This document shows, piece by piece, positions 10,818-22,557 of a stretch of DNA of 64,000 nucleotides. The translations under genes and the position numbers were made by a program. Every line of letters starts with the position of its first letter. Position 1 is the first letter of the stretch. The notes below the pieces were generated by a model that worked only from the letters and a program-made list of their open reading frames with translations, was not told where the DNA came from and made no database searches. This DNA is from Galeopsis tetrahit (Eukaryota > Streptophyta > Magnoliopsida > Lamiales > Lamiaceae): the NCBI GenBank assembly GCA_963675135.1, contig OY776125.1, positions 65,733,441 to 65,797,440 of the forward strand. Direction: 5' to 3'.

Positions 10818-11462
10818 TATGTATACAGTACTTTCATGAACTTCCACGGCCATCTAAGGTATTTCGATCGGAAGCCCACTTCTGACCAACAACTATCGAC
10901 TACTTCATTGACGCTGTTAGGGAGTGAAAGCGGTGGCCCACTTCTGACCAACAACTATCGACTACTTCATTGACGCTGTTAGGGAGTGAAAGTGGTGGCT
11001 TGGTGTTTGGACATGTGTCAATGATACGACGGTGGAGGGAGAGATGGAGGATGCAGTTACAATGTTGGTGGATGAAAAATACTCATTTTTAACAGTTTAT
11101 AATGGGCATAGTGGAGCTAAGGTGGCGCAGAAGTGCCGAGAGAAGATGCACACGTTTGTCACCAAAAATGTGAAGAAATCGCCCTCCTCCCGTGACTTGT
11201 AACGTGTGTGCATCTTACTTAGCTCCACAATGCCGATCATAAACAGAAAAAAATGAGTACTTTTCATCTACCAACACTGTAAGTGCGTCATCCATCTTTC
11301 TCCACCTCCACATCATTGACACGTGTCCAAACACCAGGCCATATATCTCTCCCTTATGACGCCCGGCCGACGAAGTAGCCGATAGTTGTTGGCCGGACGG
11401 GGGCTTCCGACTGAAATACCTCAGCGAAGTTCATACAAGTATGGTATGCACACTGTAGTTGA
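10818..11462 (+). repeat. Inverted duplication of a PP2C-fragment repeat
   Basis: The left arm (about 10818-11150) contains TGAACTTCCACGGCC..., GTTTGGACATGTGTCAATGA and the PP2C coding piece. The right arm (about 11205-11462), read in reverse complement, repeats the same landmarks in order: ...GTATGAACTTCGC, CCAACAACTATCGGCTACTTC, GTGTTTGGACACGTGTCAATG, GTAGATGAAAAGTACTCATT. The arms are diverged but colinear over roughly 250 bp, with a loop of some 50-100 bp. The left arm alone carries a 62-bp tandem duplication (10875-10936 and 10937-10998). A third, single copy lies at 62820-63082. A transcript across both arms would fold into a long hairpin. Confidence 0.88.
11041..11202 (+). pseudogene. 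Clade A-type protein phosphatase 2C fragment
   Basis: The frame from 11041 reads EMEDAVTMLVDEKYSFLTVY, then NGHSGAKVAQKCREKMH, and stops at 11200. This matches the first catalytic motifs of plant PP2Cs of the ABI1/HAI class (EMEDAV, then YDGHGG, then CREKMH). The metal-binding Asp of DGHGG is Asn here, so it could not be active even if expressed. Only about 50 residues of a domain of some 280 are present. The inverted arm reads VYDRHCGAK and the distant copy IYNGHGGAK; each has lost different residues, so they derive from an older captured exon. Confidence 0.8.
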
Positions 11463-12360
11463 AGAGAAAATCATGTGTGTCAATATGTATATATATAGGT
11501 GGAGAAATGGGGGGTTTTGATATGAAAGCTACTTGACTGTGTCTATGTGTGTTCTGAAAATTTTGAAACTACAAGGGGGTTTTGCTAATACATACTTTTA
11601 TATTTATTAGTATAATATTTTTTAATGCTTCATGTATATACTCCTTACACGGGATAACTCTGATTTTGTTCATCAATTTCTTTCTAATAAAAAGCAAGAA
11701 GATATGCATCGTATTCATAGCATGCTCCATGATTGATTATTGGACATAAAAATTGTCACCAACAATATTAACTAAAGCATAGAAGAACTTAATTATTGTG
11801 TAAAAGATAACACAAACAAAAGCAAAAAATTAACCAAAATATGTATTTTTTTAATTACTTACATAATCACCGCCTTTGGGTGGAGCTAGGAGGCGGCCTC
11901 AGGCAAGACGCGTGCGGCATCTGCCGCCGCCATAGGCGGCGGCGGTAGGATTTATGGGATAAATAAATCGAAATTTTTCAAAAGAGTTACAAATTGAGAG
12001 AGATTCAGCCTTGGGAGATTGCAATGATAAATGAAGAGAATACGAAACGAATTAGAGTGGGTGGAGTGTCTCTATCTCTCCCTTTTTAAAAGAGTTATTA
12101 CTCCATATGAGTCATAGCCAAAACATTATACTCTCAACACATGGCAAATGCATTATACCATCAATTGGGTACGTGGCGAAAATATGAGAGAGTTATTCTC
12201 TTTTTAATATACTTTCTCATTCTACACTAATTGCTCCATTTTATCATTTAGAACATTTCAGGCTAAGTTACTTGGTCAATTCTTACCCTAGTCAAATTTT
12301 ACAAAGTGACTATCTAGTCACATTGTCGAATCGTGTCACATGGCGTAGTAAACATTGTAA
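11463..12360. other. Non-coding stretch with a GC-rich perfect hairpin
   Basis: No coding frame or known element recognised. It is AT-rich apart from a GC-rich island at 11870-11955, which holds a perfect 9-bp inverted repeat, GCCGCCGCC (11923-11931), loop ATA, GGCGGCGGC (11935-11943). Confidence 0.5.
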
Positions 12361-13665
12361 TGACCTGCTACCTGTTATACAGGTTTAAGTTAATTAAATT
12401 ATTTTTTAAATTACTCCCTCCGTTCCACTATAAGTTTCCCACTTTCCTTTTTTGGATGTCCCACTATAAGTTTCCTATTCCATTTTTGGCAAATTATTTT
12501 CTCTCTCCCAATCACATCATTTCTAATTTATCTATTATTTTATCATACTTCATCTCTTACTAATCTATTATTTTCTCTCTCACCATCACATCACTTCTAC
12601 TATATCTATTATTTTATCATATTTCTTAATCTAAACAACCAAAAGAAAGGGGAAACTTATACCGGAACGGAGGGAGTATATTTTATTATTTACTATATTA
12701 CCCTTCTTTTATCCTCTATAAATTTATTTATTTTTAAAAATTAAAATTTACGGAAAACAACAAAATTACTATACGATCCTAAATTCCTACCTTTTTAATA
12801 CAAATTTAATTGTTAATTCTAATCCTTTCAGCAAATTTAATTGTTAATTCTAAAATGAATTAATTCTAAAAAATAAACAATTAAATAAATTAACATTCAT
12901 TCAGACTCGGCTTTTTCTCCAAATAGCCAGTTAGGGTTCTTCTCCCCCAAATCGCGACCTGGGCTTCTCCTCCAAATCGCCACTTCAGACTCTTCTTCCC
13001 CAAATCGCCACTTCAAACTCTTCTCCTCCAAATCGCATCTCAGAAATCTCCCCCAAATCTGTCCATTCTTCCAGGCGGCCACGATTGAGTGTTTTTTCCC
13101 CAACTCTGCGCTTTCTTCTCGACGCGATTATTCCTTTGCGCAAAGGCCGCCACGATTCTCACTCAACTCCGATTCACGCACTACGCCGCCCTTTCGGTTC
13201 TCCAATTGCTCGTGTACTGCGCCGCCAGTCGTGACTCGCAAGAAAAGGGGTATTCACGCAGCCGTACTACATCACATTTCTGGCTGCCCTACTGCCGTCT
13301 CCCTCCTTCGTAGCCATATAAATTTACAGGCGGCGGTGATGTTGCAGGGGAGAAAAAACACGCTAGGTTTGGGTGATGTAGCAGGGGAAAAAAACAGGCG
13401 GCGGTGATTTTTTTTTTTTGTTAATAAATGGATTTGATTTAATTTTTATTATTAAATTTATTAATAATATATAAGGGTAAATATGTAATTTTAACATTAT
13501 ATAGTTTAATTAAATTAATAAATATAATACATTTTTTTATTGTATAAGGGTAGAAATGTAATTTTACAAGAATATATTTGAATTAAATAGAAAAATACTA
13601 ATTTATGACATATTACGACAATACGATGAATACATACCGTAAAATATACAAAAGGTAACAGGTCA
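12361..13665. mobile_element. Possible TIR DNA transposon (non-autonomous)
   Basis: The left end reads TGACCTGCTACCTGTTATAC. The reverse complement of the right end (13665 inward) reads TGACCTGTTACCTTTTGTAT, 16 of 20 identical. The interior has a Stowaway MITE and, at about 12900-13330, a GC-richer block with short imperfect repeats around CCAAATCGC. Short frames there are repeat-driven and match no family I know. No clear target duplication was found, so the call is tentative. Confidence 0.35.
12414..12676. mobile_element. Stowaway MITE 1 (263 bp)
   Basis: The element begins CTCCCTCCGTTCC and ends GGAACGGAGGGAG, with TA on each side (12412-12413 and 12677-12678). These are the inverted ends and TA duplication of Tc1/mariner-type Stowaway MITEs. 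Confidence 0.95.
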
Positions 13666-14356
13666 TCAATTTTAAGCCTTTAGATTAGATTTTTAATGGT
13701 TCGGATTAACTGATTAAAATAGTCATTACGACACATTATGACACCCTGACTACATGTAGGAGGTCCCAAGTTACTTATTCACAATTCTGTCATACTTTAT
13801 TATTTTTCTACATTGTTTACTTCATATTTTTTTTCTATTTTTTCTCTTTTCTGTCACTCTCTATCTTTTTTCTTTCTCAAATCTCTCTACCTCAATACCC
13901 CTATTATCTATTCAATATGGAGTATTATTATTTCCTAAAAAGTGTGCAAACAATAAATGATACACTTATCCTAATATAAGATTAGCTATATTTTAAAATA
14001 AAATTCTTTTATATAAGTTTTGCGTTATATGAAGTAGTGGCGTATTTAGAATTTAAAATTTGGGGTACGAAAGATATTAAGTAAAATATTACTATCTCCG
14101 TCTCATGATGAATTGCATAGTTTAATCGACTCACATTTTAAGAAAATAGAATTTAGTGTTGTGTGAGTTCAAATAAATAAGAGGTATTTTGGATAACTTA
14201 GTGAGATGTAAAGGTGATTTGGTGAGGTGTAAATGACATTTAGTAAATTGTAATATAAAAATGGGCCCAAAATGAGTTACAATCTTGAAAATAAAATGAT
14301 GTTGTGAGGATATTAATTTTTTGGATTGTTTTCATATTGAGAATGTGCAAGCAATC
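13666..14356. other. Non-coding stretch with a MITE-end fragment
   Basis: No coding frame recognised. Near 14090 the sequence ACTATCTCCGTCTCATGATG resembles one end of a Stowaway-like MITE, but no matching opposite end is present. The last bases (caatc, 14352-14356) look like the target duplication of gypsy element E. Confidence 0.4.
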
Positions 14357-16069
14357 TGATGAGAACCACGATACGAAAACACATTTCCGACGAATCTCCG
14401 ACTCATTGTTCACGTATTTCACAACACCAAAATACACGACCGCAAGTATACGGTGTATATTGTAGCGAAGTAAGTACGAGGTCGATCCCACGGGGAGGGG
14501 GAGTGTAAAAGCGGAGTTTGTTGACTAAGTTCTAAATAGACGTGATCGAAAGTTTTAAGTGTTTTGATTACCCCTAATTGTCTACCAACGTGTCACAAGT
14601 AAACAATAAACGAGTAATAAGAAAATCGATCAAGTGTGCTCATGTAAATCATTAAAACAAAGAGAATATGAATTAACTCAATAAGAGAAAAGAGGTTTCA
14701 AGGCATATACAACACTAATGATTCAATTTATGATTAAAGACTCACTTAAATGGTATTGTGTTTTTTTCTATATGATTGATCACTAAATAATGAGTTAGAA
14801 GTGTTTTCAATCCAATTAACTCAAGAGAAATATAATCCAACTTAGTATATCTACCTAAATTGCATCATATAACCTAATAAAGCTCATAGGATCATCACAC
14901 ACCCTCCTAATAATTGATCATCTCATAATTTCACAATAAACTAGGTTGAATATTTGTATTTAATTAATTAAAAGAGATTTCTCAATCTAATTTCAATTAA
15001 CTAAGATCAAACACATCACTATGTACACTGATGACATGCTTTGAAATGAAACCAAACATTCAAATATGATTAGAACACACAAATACCAATGAAGCAAGAA
15101 ATCTATACTAATATAATACACCTACATATTACCATTTATAATTTCGGCGGGAAATTTTTTGGGCCTTTGATCGTTTTCTTCATTTTGATATTGGCCGTTC
15201 ATTTGGTCTTCTGTATAAATATGGTAACCCCCATTTATTATTTTTATTTAATATTTGTCATTTATTACTCTTAATCTTAACCGTTTATATTTGTAGATTG
15301 AATTGTGTCCTTCAGATCAATTCCATTAAATTTGTAACGTCTTTCTCATCTCCTCTATAAATTCATCATTTTTATTTGTCATTCTCATCAAATCTCTTTT
15401 CTTGGTTCATAGGTAGTTAGTGTTTTTGTTGTTTTTCTTTTGTGATGATATAATTTTGTAATCTAAAAATTCTATATTTTTTATTTTAATTTGGATATGT
15501 AGTTTAGTTTTTTTTTTTTTTTTGATGTAAACGTTTGAAGACCTAACAGTTTATCAAAGATTGATCCTCTTCCTAGATTTGACAGCAGATCAATTTTTTT
15601 TATTTAGCATCTTCAGCAATTGTCCGTATAACAAAGTAATTATATTAGGTGTATCGTGATCATTTGAATCCGTAACACCTTGAAAATCGTCCGGTGCTCC
15701 AATTAACATATATCTAAATTATACATATATCTTCTGTTTATATTTTCGTACATCATATCAATTTTGCAGCAGGTAAATCGCAATAATTAAAATTGCTTGA
15801 AAAACATATAAAAAATAATTCGTCATCTGCCATCACCGTCGTCCTGTGTTTAGTTGAAAATAAAATTGCATCATGTATTACATTTAAAATAAAATAAATT
15901 CATTAGTTTATTTGAAAAACATATAAAAAAAACCATAAAAATAAGTTATATTTACTAGGATGAAGTAAACCCATCCGTCATCACCGTCGTCCTCTGTTTT
16001 TTCCTTAGGCTCCATTGCCGGCTCCCCTGCCGCTACTGCTCCCTTCCTTGACGTCTCTCCATTCATTAA

Positions 16070-16850
16070 TGTTTTAACCCTAACTAATGTATTTAAGGGT
16101 TTTAATCAATGGGCCTCTAGCTCACATATAATTAAAAGAGTCTACATACAATCTATTTAATCTAATTTAATTCAATTTTTTTTTTAATTTTGATTAAATT
16201 AAAAAAGGAAATTGTCATTAATTGATAGTTATATTAATTAATTTTTTTATTTTACCCATTAATTTAGCTATTTAATACAAGTTAATTAATCTATGTGTAA
16301 ATCGAGTTAAAATTATATAAAGAAAGTTTTTTCCATTCAATATATTTTCGGCATTTTTAATGACAGGTTAAAGGCTGGTAAAATTTTAATTTACCCATTA
16401 ATTTAGCTATGTAATACAAGTTAATTAGTCTATATGTAAATCAAGTTGAAATTATACAAGGATTTTTTTTTAATTTAAAAAAATTTCGACATTTTTTAAA
16501 ATAAAATTTGTCTAAGGAAAGTTTTACAATTTACATGCATTTTTTTGTAACGTTAACCCTAATGTACTTAAGAGTTTTAATCAATTGGGTCTCTGGCCCA
16601 CATATAATTAAAAGACTCCATATACAATCTATTTAATTTAATTCATTTTTTTAATTTTAATAAAATTAAAAAAAGAAACTAGATTAATAAAATTTTACTT
16701 TGCCCATTAATTTAGCTATGTAATACAAGTTAATTAGTCTATATGTAAATCAAGTTGAAATTATATAAGGAAATTTTTTTCAACTTAAAATATTTTCTGC
16801 ATTTTTTTTTTTGAAAGCCGGCATTTTTTAAAATTAAAGAAAGTTTGAAT
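16070..16850 (+). repeat. Diverged tandem duplication in the Helitron left arm
   Basis: A block starting at TTAACCCTAACTAATGTATT (16075) recurs at about 16550 (GTTAACCCTAATGTACTTAA). A sub-block, CCCATTAATTTAGCTAT then AATACAAGTTAATTA, appears at about 16255, 16395 and 16710. The rest of 15102-17033 holds no coding frame. A shorter echo, CATCACCGTCGTCCTSTGTTT, occurs near 15830 and 15980. Confidence 0.75.
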
Positions 16851-17037
16851 TCCATGTTAGTATATTATAATGATGTAATACACTTGATATCAATTTATGA
16901 AGGATTGAAGAATCCGAAAGTTTGTAATACACTTGATTATAATTATTTAATAAACTTGATATCAATTTATTTTTTAAATAATATAAAACATTACTTACTC
17001 CTTTATATGTTTTAATATCTATTTATTTTTTTACTAG

Positions 17038-17070
17038 CCCTATACGGCTATACCCGCGTTTTTACGCGGG
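17038..17070 (-). other. 3' terminal hairpin of Helitron 2
   Basis: The 18 bases at 17053-17070 form a perfect 7-bp stem with a 4-base loop, and CTAG follows 15 bases further out. This is the RC-terminator structure Helitrons use to end strand transfer. Confidence 0.88.
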
Positions 17071-18686
17071 GTTGATTTATTAAAATTAGAGTTAGTTTAT
17101 TAAAATAATAATTTTAAATACTATATTAATTTTTATATCTTTTTTATTTGTTAGAGTTTGTGAGAATAATTTTTTTTTATTCTAATATAATTACATATCT
17201 ATAAATTTGAATCTATATTATTGTATTTATATTTCTATATATTATAATATTTTTTTAATATATTAATAAAATGTGCATTAATAAAATTATAATTTTAATT
17301 GTAAAATTAAAAATATTTTTAATAAGAATGGACATTGTAAAATAATTTTATATAGGAATGTATATAAAGTTTATAAATATCTATAGGGTTGAATTTTGTA
17401 GGTTAAGATTTTAAAATTTTAAATCTAAATTTTAGAGTAAAACCGTGTGAAATTTTCCATTTCAAAAACAAACATTTCCTTAGAGAAATCGTGACTTTTC
17501 TAGTTCGGATGGAAATTTATGACTTAAACCTGCAATTTAAAAAAAAAATACTATGAAATATATCAAGACAATAAAAAAATATTGTTAAAATTAATTTATT
17601 AATTTAGAAATAATAAAAATATAAATTTATATATTTAAAAAAATATTGTTAAAAAATTTGTTAATTTGAAAATAATAAAAATATAAATTTATATATTTAA
17701 AAGATATCACAGATTACCTCCCCTTTATCATGGAGAATTTCCAAAATTGTTTTTAAAAATCATTCACGCAAATTTTTCAAATGTTTTTAAAATTCTCTAA
17801 AATCCTCCACAATACTTTATACACTTTAGAAAGTTTTTAAAATTATTTTAAAATACATTCACACCCTATATATAAATACATCCACATCCAGATAATCATT
17901 TATAAAGTTAAATACATATAGTTTTTTTACCCTTCATTCTTCATAATATGCAATTAAAAAATCTTTAACAAAATAAATGTCCATTATTATTATAAAAAAA
18001 TTATTTACATAAAATATATAACTGAGAAAATTAGTGGTTACGTCAGTTACAGTAAATTTATTTTTCTCAACAACTCTAATTTAAAAAAAATGATCTTACA
18101 ATTAATATTGATAAATTTACATTCATTTAAATTGTATATTTATTAAAGAGGGGTCTACAAAGACACCATTTAATATTTAACCATTTAATATTTAACTTTA
18201 CTGTTAGAATTTTTACGCGTACCTATTTATAAATAAATTTAAAAATTAATACAATAATTTGATATATATTAAATATGTAAAAAAAATATTAATAATAAAT
18301 CAAGAATAAATACCAATTCTATTTATTCAAGGTTGATTAATTAAAAGATTTTTAATTATTTTTTTCTTGATTTTTTAGAATTTAAATTGATTACTTTTTT
18401 AAAACCATTATTCATCAATTTAATATGTATACTGTATACACACATCCATTTAAAATATGGATATTCAAATTGAATATATAATGAAATAATCAACTTCATA
18501 TGAATAAAACAAAAATTAATACAATGTGAGAGATCGCATTTATAATTTACATGATCTTCAAATATAAAATACATTTCTAAAAGAATTTTAGATCAAAAAA
18601 TTTGTAAAAATGTACATTGTTTTCATTTTGATTTTATAATTTACATTAGAAACTTTTGTAGACACGCTGAACAAAAAAAATAAATC

Positions 18687-19110
18687 ATACCTAACATATC
18701 AAGGTCATAAATATATACTCCTATGTTAGACAATAAGAAAATACCTAACATATCAAGGTCATAAATATATACTCTTATGTTAGACAATAAAAAAATTAGA
18801 TGTGAACTATCGATTGATTATAATTAAATTAAAAAAATTATAATTAAAAATATACAATAATAACTATCAAGAAAATCTAATTTCGTAAATCTATTAATTT
18901 ACCGTCCAATTTCGTAAATCTATTAATTTACAGTTTGAGAAAAAATAATTTAAAAAACTGTAAATCTATAAATAGAAAATAAGAGAGAGAACAGAAAAAT
19001 AATTTTCGTAAATTAATTTACCGTCCAATTTCGATTAATTTACAATTTTAGAAAAAATAATTTAAAAAACTGTAAATCTATAAATAAAAAATAAGAGAGA
19101 GAAGAAAAAT
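18687..19110. repeat. Two tandem repeats inside Helitron 2
   Basis: A unit of about 56 bp around CTAACATATCAAGGTCATAA is present twice (about 18687-18800); each copy also holds a CTAACAT...ATGTTAG inverted pair. A unit of about 120 bp beginning near ACCGTCCAATTTCG is present twice with one internal deletion (about 18901-19105). Confidence 0.8.
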
Positions 19111-20120
19111 AATTGAAAAAATGAGAGAAATTTAAGAAAATTGTAAAAGTATAAAATAAAATAATTAAAAAGATAAGATTAAAATGATTTGAAATTTAAA
19201 AATAATAATTAGGAGTAAATAATATTAAAATTATTATTTTAAGATGAAAATAGGGCAAAAAAAAATATATGTAAGAAAACAAAATGCATAAAAAAAAGGA
19301 AAAAATCTACATATTGAAGAAGGAAATAAGAAAAAAAAAAGGCATACTAAAGAAAGAAATTAAAAGAGAATCATATAAGAATAGAACAATAGATAGAAAA
19401 AAATTATACAGAAAAAAAAAATGTGTAAGAAAAAGAAAAAATCTACATATTAGAAGATTATCAAGGCTGGACAAAAAAGAATAATACGTAAGAAAAAGAA
19501 AAAATCTACATATTAGGCTACATATATATGTGGGAGAAGGAAAAACTAAAATTGAAAAAAAAATTATGATTGTTGAAATGAAAGAAAGATGTTGAGATTT
19601 ATATAGAATACTCCACAGAAGATTATGCGGAAATTCCGTTTCATTTTAAAAGTTCTGTTTAAATTCAAAAGTTCAATTTTATTTAAATTTTAATATTCAA
19701 AATTATGTATTTAAAATATGAGATTAAAAAATGTATGTTAGGTTAATGATTAAGATTAATAAAAAAATTAATAAAATGTGAAATTAATGAGAAAAAATAG
19801 ATTTTGAAATAGAGGAATTTGAGAAAAAATAGATTGCAATAGACCAATCAATTTGCAACACGTGGCTTGTTAAAATGTTTGCAAATATATGATAAAAATA
19901 TATAATTAAGATTAAGATATATATTAAGATTTGAATTAATAAATAATGAAAGAATCGTGATAAACAAATTAGGAGAATTATAAAATTTTAATAAGAATGC
20001 TTGACAATATTGAATTTTGAAATGGAAAAATTTGAAGAGGTGAGAGATTAAAAATAATAATTATAATTAAAAAAATTTAATTATAATTTTGATATTAAAA
20101 TAGGAAATATATATTTTTTT

Positions 20121-20852
20121 AATCAGAATACATGAGAATGAGAATGCAGAGATTTTCAAATGGAGGATTTTGGTGAAGAGAGAGTCTGTGATAAAGCATG
20201 AAATTGGAATTTGAGGAGGAGAGAGATTAAAAATAATTATTATAATTTATAATTTTGAGATTAAAATAGAAAAATTAATTTTTTTAATCAAAATGCCTGA
20301 GAATGCAGGGATTTTGAAATAGACGATTTTGGTGAAGAGAGAGATTGTGTAGAGTGATAGAATTGTGACACGTGTCCCATTATATTCTCACAAATATAGA
20401 GTATTAAGATTAAGATAAGATTTGAAATAAAAGAATTTGAAGGGGAGAGAGATTAAAAATAATTATTATAATTTATAATTTTGAGATTAAAATAGAAAAA
20501 TTAATTTTTTTAATCAGAATGCCTTAGAATGCAAGGATTTTGAAATAGACGATTTTGGTGAAGAGAGAGATTGTGTAGAGTGATAAAATTGTGACACGTG
20601 TCCCATTATATTTTCACAAATATAGAGTATTAAGATAAGATTTGAAATAAAAGAATTTGAGGGGGAGAGATATTAAAAATAATTATTATAATTTATAATT
20701 TTGAGATTAAAATAGAAAAATTAATTTTTTTTTAATCAGAATGCCTGAGAATGAGGGATTTTGAAATAGACGATTTTGGTGAAGAGAGAGATTGTGTAGA
20801 GTGATAGAATTGTGACATCCCATTATATTCTCACAAATATAGAGTATTAAGA
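20121..20852. repeat. Tandem array of the Helitron 2 5' terminus
   Basis: Units of roughly 165-226 bp begin around AATCAGAATGCCTGAGAATG at 20121, 20286, 20512 and 20733. Three of them end with the same phrase, CACAAATATAGAGTATTAAGA (about 20388, 20620 and 20832), which in the last unit is the 5' end of the element. The preceding copy near 19850-19920 is a more diverged relative. Confidence 0.85.
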
Positions 20853-21212
20853 TATGTCATTAAAATTAAATTTTATTTATTTATAAATTTCTGGATATTT
20901 ATACTTAATTAAATTCCTTAAAATTAGACATATTTTTCTCTTTAATTCTAAAATTATATCTAATGAACCAATTTTTATGGTAATATATTTTGTTTATTGC
21001 ATTTATTCCCATTGACTTTTTTGATAAACTCATTTTTAATAGAATTGTTAAGTGGAATATATTATATTTTCTTTAATTTGCTTAAAATTAGCTATCCTTT
21101 TCTCTTTATTTCTATAATTATATTTATAACTAATTTTTATTTTGTATAGACACCTTTTCAGTATAATTTTTATTTTTTAAATAATATAAAACATTACTTA
21201 ATCCTTTACATG

Positions 21213-21251
<39 letters not shown>

Positions 21252-21560
21252 TATATGTCATTAAGATTAAATTTTATTTATTTATAAATTTTTGGATATT
21301 CAGACTTAATTAAATTCCAAAAAATTAAGCACATTTTTCTCTATAATTCTACAATTATATCTTATGAAGCAATTTTATAAAGGAACCAGTCTTTATGGTA
21401 TTAAATATATTGTATATTGCATTTATTCCCATTGACTTTAATTTCTAGATCTTATTTAGATAGTATATTCTTTTATATAATTTTTAAGTTCGGTATATTT
21501 TATTTTCCTTAATTTGCTTAATTATATTTATAACTAATTTCTCTAAAAACAAATTCTTAT
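20853..21560. repeat. Duplicated Helitron 1 segment that preserves the empty site
   Basis: The block TATGTCATTAAAATTAAATT... (20853 to about 21150) recurs from 21254 to about 21540. The sequence preceding the second copy (about 21169-21253, containing AATAATATAAAACATTACTT) matches the sequence left of Helitron 2 (about 16969-17033). The second copy therefore shows the junction without Helitron 2. An AT dinucleotide run lies at 21222-21242. Confidence 0.85.
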
Positions 21561-21889
21561 ACATAACTATTTATATAAGAAATTTATTTTATTCAAATTA
21601 AAATATATTGCACAATTATCTATAATTTAATATTCCTAAATTAATTATATGACATTTTTTTATTTTTTATTCAATTTCTTTATTTTATTTAAATCTTAAT
21701 TTCTTATATAAAATTTGTTTAAAATTTATTGTTTACAATAATTTATTATCATTTATAATAATCACTTAATTTTTTCCACTTTCCAAATGTGAATTCTTCT
21801 GTGTGTATAAATAGATGTCTTATAACAAAATTTTTATTACATCTTCTTTCAACTTATAATTTCTTTTGTTTATCAATTGCATTATTCAA
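21254..21889. other. AT-rich stretch leading into the RPA-like relic
   Basis: Past the duplicated block there is AT-rich DNA without coding signal. A TATAAATAGATG-like sequence near 21805, about 85 bp before the first RPA-like ATG, could be a TATA element. Confidence 0.35.
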
Positions 21890-22530
21890 TGTCGTTTTCA
21901 TTCATAAGAGATATTAATTTAAAAAAAAATTGCTTGGGCTTTAAAATTACGATGTGTACGTGTTTATGAAGCTCCGGCCTACGGAATGAAGAACCCATTA
22001 AAAAATCTAGAATGCGTCTTCCATGATTCGGAAGTATTTTCCTTCCGCTTCTTTTTTTCTACTAATTATTGCACTAATTTTTTAATTTATAGTTTAACAA
22101 AGTGTTATATATATTTTTATAGCATGGAAGAATTCACGCAACAATCAAACCTTACAGTATTGATAAGTATTGCAACACATTTACCGAGGGTGACTTATAC
22201 TTGATTCACAATTTTTTGATTACTATGGACAAGTCATATTTTAAGTCTAACTCCAAATAACCTGAAGATACAATTCATTTCAAACACTAGAGTATCAACT
22301 TTTGTTGATAATGATTTTCCAAGGGAAATGTTTGTTTTTACCCGTTTTTTTTATTTTTCAAATGGGCATGCTCTCAATGAAAATCAATTAATCGGTATTT
22401 TTTAAATTCATAATATACATAATATAACTATCATTTTATGTTTATTACTTCTTATATATTTCCGCAACATAATTTTTTATATTCTTTAAAAAAAATTGCA
22501 GATGTTATTGGTAGGGTTTGTGAAATGTGA
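21890..22530 (+). pseudogene. RPA1-like single-strand DNA-binding protein relic
   Basis: The start reads MSFSFIRDINL. After a one-base shift come VRVYEAPAYGMKNPLKNLEC and VFHDSE, the opening of the RPA70-like OB-fold proteins found in plant Helitrons. Further on, IHNFLITMDKSYFKSN and, after an apparent intron ending near 22500, DVIGRVCEM keep the family order. Several stops and frameshifts interrupt it. In plant Helitrons RPA-like genes are thought to help handle single-stranded intermediates. This copy is not functional. Confidence 0.75.
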
Positions 22531-22557
22531 AATTCAGGGATTTAGTAATTTAATAAT

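Larger units (their letters stand above)
17034..20852 (-). mobile_element. Nested Helitron 2 (3.8 kb, non-autonomous)
   Basis: Read on the minus strand it starts TCTTAATACTCTATATTTG (from 20852) and ends with hairpin CCCGCGT-AAAA-ACGCGGG plus 15 bp and CTAG at 17034, followed by T. On the plus strand it sits between A17033 and T20853. The flanks A|TATGTCATTAA exist undivided at 21253/21254 in a duplicate of the target region, which is an empty site. The interior is extremely AT-rich with several tandem repeats and no transposition gene. Purine-rich frames such as 19284-19484 are compositional. Confidence 0.88.

Noticed and set aside
12897..13313. Frames on both strands around 13 kb
   Set aside because: The minus-strand frame translates short tandem repeats (WRFGEEESEVAIWRRS) and the plus-strand one has no recognisable domain.
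19284..19484. Lys/Arg-rich 66-codon frame in Helitron 2
   Set aside because: Purine-rich, repeat-driven sequence (AAGAAAAAGAAAAAATCTAC recurs). No codon structure or family match.
20121..20852. CRISPR-like or satellite array
   Set aside because: Units are about 165-226 bp, AT-rich, without spacers, and end in a Helitron terminus. Plant context.
16960..21560. Simple segmental duplication explaining both flanks of Helitron 2
   Set aside because: A plain duplication would not place a Helitron hairpin, CTAG and TC ends exactly at the A and T of the junction. Insertion fits better.
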